Shown one piece after another: positions 43,069-51,332 of a DNA stretch of 52,392 nt. The DNA is from Candidatus Aminicenantota bacterium (GTDB lineage Bacteria > Acidobacteriota > Aminicenantia > Aminicenantales > Aminicenantaceae). The stretch spans positions 3,971,631-4,024,022 of the forward strand of contig CP070825.1 of assembly GCA_020344415.1 (NCBI GenBank). The letters are read 5' to 3'. Every line of letters begins with the position of its first letter. Within the stretch, counting starts at the first letter, position 1. Under the pieces are notes generated by a model that saw nothing but the letters and a program-made list of their open reading frames with translations, did not search any database and was not told where the DNA came from. The translations under genes and the position numbers were made by a program.

Positions 43069-43117
43069 TTATAAGGGGACTGTCCCCTTTTTTATATGGG
43101 GACTATCCCTTTTTTGC
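43069..43117. repeat. Two family A palindromes after the GT39 fragment
   Basis: GGGGACTGTCCCC (43075-43087) and GGGGACTATCCC (43098-43109) lie in tandem, separated by TTTTTTATAT. They begin 18 bp after the upstream stop codon. Confidence 0.8.
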
Positions 43118-43241
43118 TTTACACCTTGATTTTTGATTGAATTTCTTAAAAAATAGAAATGTCCACCAAGGATCCGAATTATTAATAAAACGAAAGTATA
43201 ATTGAGGAAGAAAGTATCATCTCTAACAGGTGAGGTAAGAA

Positions 43242-43595
43242 ATGCAAGATAGAAGAAAATTCCCAAGAATAGACGAAACATGGGAACTGGAGTACAGAAC
43301 TATAAGCGCAGAAGAATTTAAGAAAAACCCTATAAGCAGCCTTACAGTGAACATCAGCAGCGGAGGAATCTGTTTTAACGCTGAAAAAGAGATTGCCAAG
43401 GGAACTATGCTGGCAATCGAAGTGAAATCACCAATCTTTCCCTCTTCTATCATTGCATTGGCAGAAACAATCTGGTGCAGGGAAACAGAAACGAAAGATA
43501 ATTTTGAGGTCGGCGTTTCCCTCTGGTGGAGCGGCTGGAAAGACAACGGCGTGCAGCAGATAATGGAGGATTACATCAGCAGCAAGACGCACTAA
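43242..43595 (+). CDS. PilZ domain protein (c-di-GMP receptor type)
   Basis: This 117-residue single PilZ domain has RRKFPRID (RxxxR) at residues 4-11 and NISSGGICF (N-x-S-x-x-G) near 48-56, the c-di-GMP-binding pair. GVSLWW is the typical late strand. GAGG precedes the ATG. Its TAA stop is 4 bp from a family A repeat. It may tune exopolysaccharide export or motility in response to c-di-GMP; a second PilZ gene lies at 45702-46055. Confidence 0.88.
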   Translation: MQDRRKFPRIDETWELEYRTISAEEFKKNPISSLTVNISSGGICFNAEKEIAKGTMLAIEVKSPIFPSSIIALAETIWCRETETKDNFEVGVSLWWSGWKDNGVQQIMEDYISSKTH

Positions 43596-43652
43596 AAAAG
43601 GGGACAGTCCCCATTAAAAAGGGGACAGTCCCCTTTTTACTGTCCCCTTTTA
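43594..43652. repeat. Array of family A palindromes between convergent genes
   Basis: GGGGACAGTCCCC occurs at 43600-43612 and 43621-43633, and a half copy ACTGTCCCC follows at 43639. Both flanking stop codons (43593-43595 and 43650-43652) touch the array. It could be a bidirectional terminator. Confidence 0.85.
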
Positions 43653-44588
43653 ATTTTGACGCCAATAATCCAACAAATCTATCAAAGATTGCTTAAGTGG
43701 GATTTGAGGCTCCCAGGAAGTCTCTTGCTTAATCTTCTTGTTATCTCCTAAAAGAAGAGGAATATCCGCTTTCCTTAATTTCTGCGAATCAACTTGGGCC
43801 TCAATTTCCTGGGATGACAAAGAGAGAAAAAGGTCTAATATTTCACTAAGTGAAACAGCTCTTCCAGAACAGACATTATAGACTTCTCCGCTCTTCCCTT
43901 GTTGCATTAAAAGAGCATACGCTCTAACCACATCCCTTACATCTAAAAAATCTCTTTTTACCTCGATGTTTCCCACCTTTATAACGGGTTCTGTCTTTCC
44001 TTTTTCAATCTGTGCAATCTGGCAAGCCCAATCAGAACAGACGAAATCAGGGCTCTGCCCTGGTCCTGTGTGGGGAAAAGAGCGGGCAACGACAATATCC
44101 AACTCCTCAACCTGCGCATAAAATTTGCTCAAAATCTCCCCATTTACCTTGGTGAACGCATAGGGACTCACAACGGGAGTGGAATCATCCTCACTCAAAG
44201 CCTCTTCTATAGGGGATAGGACTCCACAAACATCCGATGAACTGACAAAAAGAATTCGTGCCTGAGGCGTAAACTTTCTTGCGGCTTCAAACAGGTAAAA
44301 GGTTCCCATGAGATTAGTCTCCAGGGTCTCCTTCCTCTTTTCCCAGGAATGTCTGACATTGGAGACAGCCGCAAGGTGGAAAATCCAGTCTGGCTGGATC
44401 CTTTTTACAGCCTTAAAGACTTCCTCTTCTGACCGGATATCCAGGTAAAAGATGTTTTCATCTTCACCACTCTCAGGTTTCTCAGGAAAGGATGTTCCAA
44501 AAACCGTATAGTCAAAAGAAGCTAAAAAGCTGATTAGATGCTTTCCCACGAAGCCAGTGGCACCGCTGATAAAAACTCTCAGGCCCAA
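43650..44588 (-). CDS. NAD(P)-dependent sugar reductase/epimerase, RMD-like extended SDR
   Basis: This 312-residue protein starts with TTG at 44588 after AAAGGG. Rossmann motif GATGFVGKH (9-17), catalytic Ser116-118 region (VSSSDVCG), and YxxxK as Tyr143/Lys147 (YAFTK). It is a close paralogue of the GMD-like gene 2 bp upstream but has SDV where dehydratases have SEE, so it lacks the glutamate used for dehydration. It therefore probably reduces the 4-keto sugar made by that enzyme (GDP-4-keto-6-deoxymannose reductase type, giving GDP-rhamnose or GDP-6-deoxytalose). Activity is inferred. Confidence 0.78.
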   Translation of the reverse strand: MGLRVFISGATGFVGKHLISFLASFDYTVFGTSFPEKPESGEDENIFYLDIRSEEEVFKAVKRIQPDWIFHLAAVSNVRHSWEKRKETLETNLMGTFYLFEAARKFTPQARILFVSSSDVCGVLSPIEEALSEDDSTPVVSPYAFTKVNGEILSKFYAQVEELDIVVARSFPHTGPGQSPDFVCSDWACQIAQIEKGKTEPVIKVGNIEVKRDFLDVRDVVRAYALLMQQGKSGEVYNVCSGRAVSLSEILDLFLSLSSQEIEAQVDSQKLRKADIPLLLGDNKKIKQETSWEPQIPLKQSLIDLLDYWRQN

Positions 44589-44590
44589 GA

Positions 44591-45547
44591 TTAAACCCTT
44601 TCTCTCCAGTAATTGAGTATATCCTCAAGAGATTTCTTGAAAGGTATTTTCGGCTCCCAGCCTGTTCTTTCTTTAAATTTAGTGCAATCAGGGAAAAGAA
44701 TAGGCACATCTGATGGACGCAGCCGGTTCTTATCCACTTCAACCTTGACATTGACCTTGCTTAAAGAAAGCAGCATATCCAGGACTTCCTGCATGGAATA
44801 AGGTTTACCTGTACCGATGTTATAGACTTCGCCCTCTTCTCCCTTCTCAAGACTGAGCCAGTATGCCCGAACAGTATCACGAACGTCGGTAAAATCTCTC
44901 TTCGCCTCTAGATTTCCCACATAGATGACAGGCTCTCTTTGCCCCTTCTCAATCTCTACTATCTGTTTTGCGAAATTAGAGCAGATAAAGACTTCTCCCC
45001 TGCGCGGGCCTGTATGGTTGAATCCCCTTGTTCTCACAGTCTTTAACCCATAGCTTTTAAAATACTGCCAGGCCAATAGATCTTGAGCTACCTTACTTAC
45101 AGCGTAAGGGCTTAAAGGACGCAAAGCGTTTGTCTCCTTCATCGGCAGCTCATCAGGATAGACAAGCCCGTACTCTTCACTCGAGCCTGCCACCTGAATC
45201 TTGGGGGAAAGTTTATGGCTGAGTACAGCCTCAAAAAGATTAATCTGGCCGATGGCATTTATGGCAAACGTCTCTTTTGGCAATTTCCAAGAAGCAGGCA
45301 CAAAGCTCTGTGCAGCAAGATGAAAAATGAGGTCAGGTTCTATCTCTTCCAGGCATTTTTTCAAAGATACGATATCCTTCAAGTCTGCCTCAAAATGCTC
45401 TATCTTATCCTGGATATGAAGGATGTTCTCCATCCGGCTCCGCCAGCGGACAACGCCGTAGACTTTTGCATCAGGATGGTTCTCAAGAATGTAATCTGCC
45501 AGGTGGCTACCCGCAAACCCAGTGATTCCAGTGATTAATACTCTCAT
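44591..45547 (-). CDS. gmd: GDP-mannose 4,6-dehydratase-like extended SDR
   Basis: This 318-residue protein has GITGFAGSH (7-15), AGSSEEYG with Ser123/Glu124 (the dehydratase acid residue), and Tyr148/Lys152 in YAVSK. FNHTGPRRG and RDFTDVRDTVRAYW are as in GMD. GAGGAGG lies before the ATG. It converts a nucleotide-mannose to the 4-keto-6-deoxy form. It is followed by the RMD-like gene, making a two-step deoxysugar module. The short length compared with E. coli Gmd matches bacterial GDP-rhamnose pathway types. TDP- or UDP-sugar use cannot be excluded. Confidence 0.8.
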   Translation of the reverse strand: MRVLITGITGFAGSHLADYILENHPDAKVYGVVRWRSRMENILHIQDKIEHFEADLKDIVSLKKCLEEIEPDLIFHLAAQSFVPASWKLPKETFAINAIGQINLFEAVLSHKLSPKIQVAGSSEEYGLVYPDELPMKETNALRPLSPYAVSKVAQDLLAWQYFKSYGLKTVRTRGFNHTGPRRGEVFICSNFAKQIVEIEKGQREPVIYVGNLEAKRDFTDVRDTVRAYWLSLEKGEEGEVYNIGTGKPYSMQEVLDMLLSLSKVNVKVEVDKNRLRPSDVPILFPDCTKFKERTGWEPKIPFKKSLEDILNYWRERV

Positions 45548-45701
45548 TTATCCTCCTCTTTCATGGGAGCATACTGCACGTTACCCAAGGCGCTATAAAA
45601 AGATTATTGTGAAATCGAAAATATAAGGGAAAATGATAAAACTCTTTCTCTGATATTGCAAGAGATACCATATGATTTTGAAGGGACGCGAGAAGGCTTG
45701 T

Positions 45702-46055
45702 CTATTCCTCAGAGGGTTCTTGTTCCAGCACATACTTGAGTTCTTGAGTGGCGTTAGAAGGGAGGCTGATGAACTCAAGCCCAACGTCAAAACGAGCATC
45801 CTCGTCGGGGGAAAGTTTCCTTATCCATACAACGCGGGCTGTGGCTATTATTGTTTGTCCGTTAGGAAGAAAGAGCTCGATCTCCAGCTGGTCATCTTCT
45901 CTAAGTTGTTCGTCGCTGTAGATCCGAACGCCTCCAGGGCTGATGTCATAAATTCGGCGTCTCGGACCTAAGATTTTGATAGGTCGATACAAGACTGGTG
46001 CCCTCACTCGTGGATAGCGACGCCTGCTGATATCCGGTTTGTCATATCCATTCAT
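45702..46055 (-). CDS. PilZ domain protein
   Basis: This 117-residue single PilZ domain has RRRYPRVRAP (11-20; RxxxR) and YDISPGGVRIYSD (D-x-S-x-x-G) near 36-48, then ATARVVWIRKL and DVGLEFISLP. It is thus a probable c-di-GMP sensor. It lies between the rml genes and the gmd-like gene on the same strand. It differs in sequence from the PilZ at 43242, so it is not a recent duplicate. Confidence 0.88.
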   Translation of the reverse strand: MNGYDKPDISRRRYPRVRAPVLYRPIKILGPRRRIYDISPGGVRIYSDEQLREDDQLEIELFLPNGQTIIATARVVWIRKLSPDEDARFDVGLEFISLPSNATQELKYVLEQEPSEE

Positions 46056-46231
46056 AGTTCGATCACTCTTAATAAAGGAACGTCCTCTTTTGTGTAGAGG
46101 TAGTATAAAATAAAGATATCTTTATGTCAAAGGCTCGTTACGCTACCTTTAACCCTTTTCATTTTGATTAGTCGCTCGAATAATTCAATTTATGAATTAA
46201 CGCAGGCTATTCACGCTCCCATATTCGCAGC

Positions 46232-47266
46232 TCATTTGCGGTCGCGGTAATATTTATCATAAAAATCCTTAAAATCCTTGCTTTTCTCCTTTATCTTTTG
46301 CCACCAGTCTGTATTCTCTTTGTACCAGCGGACAGTCGTGGCCATGGCCTCGCTAAAATCCCTATCTGGTTTCCAGCCCAATGTGTGGATTTTCTGACAA
46401 TCCAAAGCGTATCTCCTATCGTGACCCAAGCGGTCAGGAACGAATTTGATCAGAGTCTTTGGTTTGCCCAGTAGATCGACGATTTTATGGGCCATTGTGA
46501 TATTCTGAACTTCGTTATCACCGCCAATATTATAAGCCTCGCCTGTCTTTCCCCTGCGAATCACAAAATCTATGGCTTGACAGTTGTCCTCAACATAAAG
46601 CCAATCGCGCACATTCGTTCCCTTCCCGTAGAGAGGAAGATTTTTATCTTCTAAGGCGTTGGTGACAAAAAGCGGGATGAATTTTTCAGGATACTGATAG
46701 GGCCCAAAATTATTGCTCGGTCTGACAATAATGATCGGCAGGCCATAAGTCACACAATAAGAATAAGCCAGACGGTCTGCACCCGCTTTACTCGCCGCAT
46801 AAGGAGAAGAAGGACATAAAGGGTCATCTTCTTTGAAGTATCCTTTATCCGCGCTGCCATAGACCTCATCTGTGGAGACATGAATGAAGAATTCAGCATC
46901 TGAATTTTTCAGGGCCTCGAAAAGAACAAAGCTTCCGTACACATCCGTTAATACAAACTCTCCTGCATCCAGGATAGAGCGGTCTACATGCGTTTCAGCC
47001 GCGAAATGAACCACGCCTTGAACCCTTTCAAAGATCTTCCGGACAAGCTCTTGGTCCCGAATATCCCCGTGAATAAATTCGTAGCGCAAGTCATCTTCAA
47101 TATCTTTCAAATTATCGAGGTTGCCCGCATAGGTAAGCTTATCTAAATTGATGATTTTGCATTTGGGATAATGCTTCAATATATAATGGATGAAGTTGCT
47201 GCCTATAAAACCCGCTCCTCCTGTGACGAGCAAAGTTTTATCTTCGATGCTTCGCTCCTCAGCCAT
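46232..47266 (-). CDS. rmlB: dTDP-glucose 4,6-dehydratase
   Basis: The ATG at 47266 is chosen (344 residues): it follows GGAGAAG and overlaps rmlC by 8 bp; the longer frame to 47500 is antisense to nothing real and lies inside rmlC. Motifs: TGGAGFIGSNF (15-25), THVDRSI, STDEVYG with Thr131/Asp132/Glu133, and Tyr155/Lys159 in YAASK. It makes dTDP-4-keto-6-deoxyglucose. Third gene of rmlA-rmlC-rmlB. Confidence 0.93.
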   Translation of the reverse strand: MAEERSIEDKTLLVTGGAGFIGSNFIHYILKHYPKCKIINLDKLTYAGNLDNLKDIEDDLRYEFIHGDIRDQELVRKIFERVQGVVHFAAETHVDRSILDAGEFVLTDVYGSFVLFEALKNSDAEFFIHVSTDEVYGSADKGYFKEDDPLCPSSPYAASKAGADRLAYSYCVTYGLPIIIVRPSNNFGPYQYPEKFIPLFVTNALEDKNLPLYGKGTNVRDWLYVEDNCQAIDFVIRRGKTGEAYNIGGDNEVQNITMAHKIVDLLGKPKTLIKFVPDRLGHDRRYALDCQKIHTLGWKPDRDFSEAMATTVRWYKENTDWWQKIKEKSKDFKDFYDKYYRDRK

Positions 47267-47714
47267 CTTTTCTTCTCCAGTCATAAGGGATATCGTTTTT
47301 GTGAGGGTCCAGTCGCTGCTCATCAGGGTTATCATAATCATAGACTTCTGTGGGGATATTGAGCATAATTGCCTCTTCCTGGCTGACACACATCCAACCA
47401 TGATAGACTCCTGCAGGAACCTGGATAAGCATTGGGTTGTGGATACCGATGTAGAATTGGTTTGTCTCCTTGAAAGTTTTAGAGCCCTCTCGCCCATCAT
47501 ACAACGCCAGCTTAATCGTGCCCTGGATACAGGCTATATTGTCTGTCTGTTTTTCATGCTTGTGCCAGGCTTTGACTACCCCTGGGAAGGTAGTGGTCAT
47601 ATAAACCTGACCAAACTGCTCGTAGAGGCTGTCGTCCTCCCGGAGGATCTCCATGAGTCTCCCCCGTTCGTCAGGAATAACACGCAAATTCTTCGTTTTC
47701 ACACCTTCAATCAT
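47259..47714 (-). CDS. rmlC: RmlC-like dTDP-4-dehydrosugar 3,5-epimerase family protein
   Basis: This 151-residue cupin protein belongs to the RmlC superfamily: AWHKHEKQTDNIACIQG holds the conserved His and Gln, then LYDGREGSKTFKE and IQVPAGVYHGWMCV. It is about 30 residues shorter than classic RmlC. GAAAGGAGAG precedes the ATG. It lies between rmlA and rmlB. Its shorter length means 3,5- versus 3-epimerase or isomerase activity is uncertain, so the final sugar may not be rhamnose. Confidence 0.78.
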   Translation of the reverse strand: MIEGVKTKNLRVIPDERGRLMEILREDDSLYEQFGQVYMTTTFPGVVKAWHKHEKQTDNIACIQGTIKLALYDGREGSKTFKETNQFYIGIHNPMLIQVPAGVYHGWMCVSQEEAIMLNIPTEVYDYDNPDEQRLDPHKNDIPYDWRRKDG

Positions 47715-47757
47715 TCCTCTCTCCTTTCTCCCTACTTCATTTAGTCGGTTGTTATAT

Positions 47758-48822
47758 TTATTTGATGCCTATTTCGCTCTTATCGCCCACCATAAATCTA
47801 TAGACTGAGGGCTTTGGCGGGCATTTGTATATTTTCACCTCTCGTCCGACCAAGCTATCATCGATCCGGCTTCCTACATCCTGTATCTCACTTCCTTCAA
47901 GGACAATGCTGTGCTCGATCTCGGTACGGATAATCTTGCATCCTTTCTGGATCGAGGTAAAGGGTCCGATGTAAGAATCAATGATCTCAGTATCTGACCC
48001 GATTATGGCCGGACCACGGATAATACTGTTCTTGACCACAACGCCTTTCTCCAGTATCACCTGCCCGTTTATTTTCGATGATTCATCCACCTCGCCGTCA
48101 ATTTGGCTCGAGATTGTCTCAAGAATCAGAAGATTGGCTTCGAGAATATCCTCTATCTTTCCTGTATCCTTCCACCAACCTGTAACAAGATGGGGATGGA
48201 CATTATAGCCCTTATCAACTAAATACTGGATGGCGTCCGTGATTTCAAGCTCATCCCTCCATGAGGGTTTTATGGCATTTACCGCTTCAAAAACATGATA
48301 GTCAAACATGTAGACACCCACCAGCGCCAGATTACTCATGGGCTCTTTGGGTTTTTCAACGAGCTTCACAACCTTCCCATCTTTGAGTTCAGCTACACCG
48401 AACATTTGGGGATTGGGAACTTCTGTGAGCAGGATGAGGGAATTTGGTTCTTTCTCTTTAAACTCCTCCACGAGAGATTTTATACCGCTTTTCAGTATAT
48501 TATCTCCCAAATACATAACAAAGGGCTCTTTACCTAAGAAATCCTCGGAAATCTTAACAGCATGCGCAAGGCCAAGGGGAGCCTCTTGTTCGATATAAGC
48601 TATGCGAATCCCCCAACGGCTGCCATCTCCTACTGCTTCCTTAATCTCATCTTTCGTATCTCCGACTATGATGCCTATATCTTCGATTCCTGCCTCATTG
48701 AGAGCCTCTATACCGTAGAAAAGAACTGGCTTGTTAGCTACGGGCACCAGTTGTTTTGCCTGGGTAAAAGTGAGAGGCCGAAGCCTCGTTCCCTTTCCTC
48801 CGCTTAATATTAATCCTTTCAT
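47758..48822 (-). CDS. rmlA: Glucose-1-phosphate thymidylyltransferase, long form
   Basis: This 354-residue protein has a nucleotidyltransferase domain (LSGGKGTRLRPLTFTQAK, residues 6-23; FVMYLGDNIL; EKPKEPMSNLALVGVY) and a C-terminal left-handed beta-helix (residues about 240-354, repeated V/I-hexads such as GVVVKNSIIRGPAIIG). This long form is common in bacteria and archaea outside enterics and makes dTDP-glucose. GGAG precedes the ATG. It begins the rmlACB run, 78 bp after the lptD stop and a double family A palindrome. Confidence 0.9.
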   Translation of the reverse strand: MKGLILSGGKGTRLRPLTFTQAKQLVPVANKPVLFYGIEALNEAGIEDIGIIVGDTKDEIKEAVGDGSRWGIRIAYIEQEAPLGLAHAVKISEDFLGKEPFVMYLGDNILKSGIKSLVEEFKEKEPNSLILLTEVPNPQMFGVAELKDGKVVKLVEKPKEPMSNLALVGVYMFDYHVFEAVNAIKPSWRDELEITDAIQYLVDKGYNVHPHLVTGWWKDTGKIEDILEANLLILETISSQIDGEVDESSKINGQVILEKGVVVKNSIIRGPAIIGSDTEIIDSYIGPFTSIQKGCKIIRTEIEHSIVLEGSEIQDVGSRIDDSLVGREVKIYKCPPKPSVYRFMVGDKSEIGIK

Positions 48823-48854
48823 CTCAAACTCCGCTCCTCTCTAATAAAAATGGG

Positions 48855-48902
48855 AAAATGGGGACTATCCCCTTTTTTTTAAAAAAAGGGGATAGTCCCC
48901 TA
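48855..48902. repeat. Inverted pair of family A palindromes after lptD
   Basis: GGGGACTATCCCC (48860-48872) and GGGGATAGTCCCC (48888-48900) are exact reverse complements of each other and are separated by a T/A run. The pair can form one long hairpin or two small ones. The lptD stop codon (48900-48902) uses the last repeat base. Confidence 0.85.
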
Positions 48903-51092
48903 AAACTCTGCTCCTCCCAGAAAATCAGTGGTCTTACCTATGTTTCCCAGCCCGAATGTAACCCTGAACTGCATTTCCGGTTTATCACGGAAATAGAAAA
49001 TCTTAAGGTACGCCAGGAAATCAAGACAATGATAATGATACGTAAGGGAAACAGCAGAGTAAAGCATCTTTCTCTGCTGTATATTAAAATCAAACTGGGC
49101 CCAGGCTTCCAGAGAATACTTGGGTATCCTGAACCCTCCAGCACAGCCAATTTGGTGGCGATTATACCAAGCTTTCTTCTGATAGGGATTGACACCTTTA
49201 TACCAGTTCACTCGTAGGTTTACTAAATCTCCAGGATTTCCAAAGTTGGCTGTCATACGCAAACTTGAAAAAGTCTTAAAGTAAGGATTGAAACCCGCAG
49301 AAAAATCAAGACGGTATTTCCGCAGCGGATAAAACCTTATGTAACCGCGAATATCTTCAAATTGAGGTATTACTCCTTCAACGCGGAAGCGATTCAAAGG
49401 ACTTTCCTCTTCAGCGATATAAAAAGTGTTACTAACACCTAAGGTAAAAATTGTCCTCGGTTTCTTATTCTCCCTTACTATAACATGATTGTTTATCCCA
49501 TACCTGACATAGTGGAAGCGGAAAAAACCCGCAGGAGTGATAATCCGATCAGAAGCCCCCACCGGACTTTCATAGTGATAGGTACAATAAGGCTCAATCA
49601 CATGCTTTACTTTTGCCTCACCCTGAGCTCCATAATATATTTTGTAAAAAACAGGACCAACAAGCTTTGTATGCAGCACAAAGTTGCTGGTTAAAATTGG
49701 TTCATCCACCACTCTCCACGAACTGGGATCATAGCTCTGGAAGTAATAATTGAATTTCCCTACAAAAGAACAACTGAGGGACACCCAAGGAATCAGTTTA
49801 AAAGGAAGAGTCAGCGCAGGAGTCAAGGCTAAACTCTGTGACTGACTCTGGCTGTTATTTTGGTATTGCCATTGCCAACCATATTCCCATCGCCTAAAGG
49901 AGGAGGAGAAGGAAAAATACAAGGGATTAAACAGCTTTAGCTGGTGGATGCTGAAATTAATCTGTGGAAAATTGTAACTAATAACTGAGTCATTTATCTC
50001 GGTGAAATGAGTCTCGAATCTTGAGACTTGCATGTAAAGTTTATAATAGGACCAATATCTAAAAAGATAGACCTGGGACCGGCGATTCGAAACGAGCGCC
50101 CTTTTGTAGTCATTATCAAATTCTCTTAAAAAATCAAAGGAGCTCTGGTAGTCGACATCCGCCACTATGGCGAATCCATGCGGAAGGGGCTGGTTGTGGT
50201 TAAAACGAAAAATATAAGCGTTGGGAGGTGTCTCGCGTTCGGGATCCTCTTTAAAGAAAAAGTAATATAAATTCAGCCTGCCTCCAGTCCCTTGAGAAAA
50301 CAGGTATCGATACTCCAGGCCTCCTCCCATTCCCCTGGTAGAGTAATAATTATAATTAATGGTGGCGTCCATATTTCTTTTTAAAGCCCAATAGAAGCCT
50401 TGGGCAAAAACCATCCCTTTCCGTCCTGAAAAACCAAGCTGGGGTGTCAAGAAGCCTGTAGACTTCTCCTTGCCAAGGGGATAACGCATATAAGGGAGAT
50501 AGAAGACAGGAATTTTTTTTATGGAAAGGACTGAATTCCACATCTCAATGTAATCATTTTTCTTGAAATTGGCCTTGGAGAAGGAAAATTTCCACCGGGG
50601 ATTGGTTTGAGTGCAGGAAGTTATGCTGGCCTTGTGGAAACGGTAAAAATTTGCGTCCTTTCTTTCAATGGTTTCTGCTTCATACCGGACTGTTGGCTGA
50701 ACCAGGCCAAAACCTTTTTGGAGGGTGCCTTCTGTGGAATCTAAATTGATAAGGATCTCCTCAACACTCAACTGTTCATCTGGCATTTGAATTACAACGT
50801 TACCGCGTGCAAAGACATCCTTTGTTTCAGTATTGAGTTCAATGCTGTCAGCAAATAACTTAATATTCTTGTAATGGATCTCAACATCGCCCGTAGCAAA
50901 AATGCGCTCTTCAAGTTGTTCCTTATAGTTGGCCTTAATTGTGATGGTATCATCGGATGCTTTCTGGGGGCTTTCTGCATAGGCGAATATGGAGGGGCCT
51001 GCGAGGAAGAGGCCCAGGATAAAAACGGCAATAATACTGAATTTGAGGAGCATAAGTGCCTTATTTTTAAACATTAATAAAAAATTTAACAC
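48900..51092 (-). CDS. lptD: LPS-assembly protein LptD
   Basis: This 730-residue outer-membrane protein has a signal peptide ending near FAYAE (residues 37-41), an OstA/LptA-like N-terminal beta-jellyroll (about 45-150: TITIKANYKEQLEERIFATGDVEI is split over 48-71), and a long beta-barrel to a terminal Phe. The LptD motifs KIPVFYLPYMRYPLGKEKST and GFLTPQLGFSGRKG are clear at 195-225. LptD inserts LPS in the outer leaflet. The start is GTG at 51092 after a G-run, or ATG at 51074; both fit. Its presence shows an LPS-bearing diderm. Confidence 0.92.
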   Translation of the reverse strand: MLNFLLMFKNKALMLLKFSIIAVFILGLFLAGPSIFAYAESPQKASDDTITIKANYKEQLEERIFATGDVEIHYKNIKLFADSIELNTETKDVFARGNVVIQMPDEQLSVEEILINLDSTEGTLQKGFGLVQPTVRYEAETIERKDANFYRFHKASITSCTQTNPRWKFSFSKANFKKNDYIEMWNSVLSIKKIPVFYLPYMRYPLGKEKSTGFLTPQLGFSGRKGMVFAQGFYWALKRNMDATINYNYYSTRGMGGGLEYRYLFSQGTGGRLNLYYFFFKEDPERETPPNAYIFRFNHNQPLPHGFAIVADVDYQSSFDFLREFDNDYKRALVSNRRSQVYLFRYWSYYKLYMQVSRFETHFTEINDSVISYNFPQINFSIHQLKLFNPLYFSFSSSFRRWEYGWQWQYQNNSQSQSQSLALTPALTLPFKLIPWVSLSCSFVGKFNYYFQSYDPSSWRVVDEPILTSNFVLHTKLVGPVFYKIYYGAQGEAKVKHVIEPYCTYHYESPVGASDRIITPAGFFRFHYVRYGINNHVIVRENKKPRTIFTLGVSNTFYIAEEESPLNRFRVEGVIPQFEDIRGYIRFYPLRKYRLDFSAGFNPYFKTFSSLRMTANFGNPGDLVNLRVNWYKGVNPYQKKAWYNRHQIGCAGGFRIPKYSLEAWAQFDFNIQQRKMLYSAVSLTYHYHCLDFLAYLKIFYFRDKPEMQFRVTFGLGNIGKTTDFLGGAEF

Positions 51093-51192
51093 AACCCCCC
51101 TATAGAATCAACTTAGGAAGGACCAAAAGAACTGGTGAAATGGACAGTCACCTCTTTATAAGAAAAACGGATTGGGTACTTTTTAGCAGATC

Positions 51193-51332
51193 TAATTGTC
51201 ATTGTGAGCGAAGCGTGGCAATCTGATATGCAAGAGTTTATTTATCTTGCTCATGGGCTTTATTTATCAACCCCACCTTTTTTTGTTGTATGATTTAATT
51301 AAAGAAAAAAGTAGCCTGTCCCCTTTTCTTAA
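51193..51332. repeat. Composite repeat C-B-A beside the GT39 gene
   Basis: GTCATTGTGAGCGAAGCGTG (about 51197-51216) is family C; GGGCTTTATTTATCAACCCC (51255) is a degenerate family B; AAAAAAGTAGCCTGTCCCC (51306) is the family A variant. The same C-B-A order occurs at 30703-30811. The A copy encodes the last residues (RGQATFFFN) and the stop of the GT39 gene. Confidence 0.7.

Noticed and set aside
47267..47500. N-terminal extension of the rmlB frame
   Set aside because: It lies inside rmlC in another frame, has no family similarity, and a good ribosome site supports the ATG at 47266.
22793..48902. Family A palindromes as a CRISPR array
   Set aside because: Copies are scattered singly or in pairs with no regular spacers and no cas genes; the transposase-linked repeat explanation fits better.
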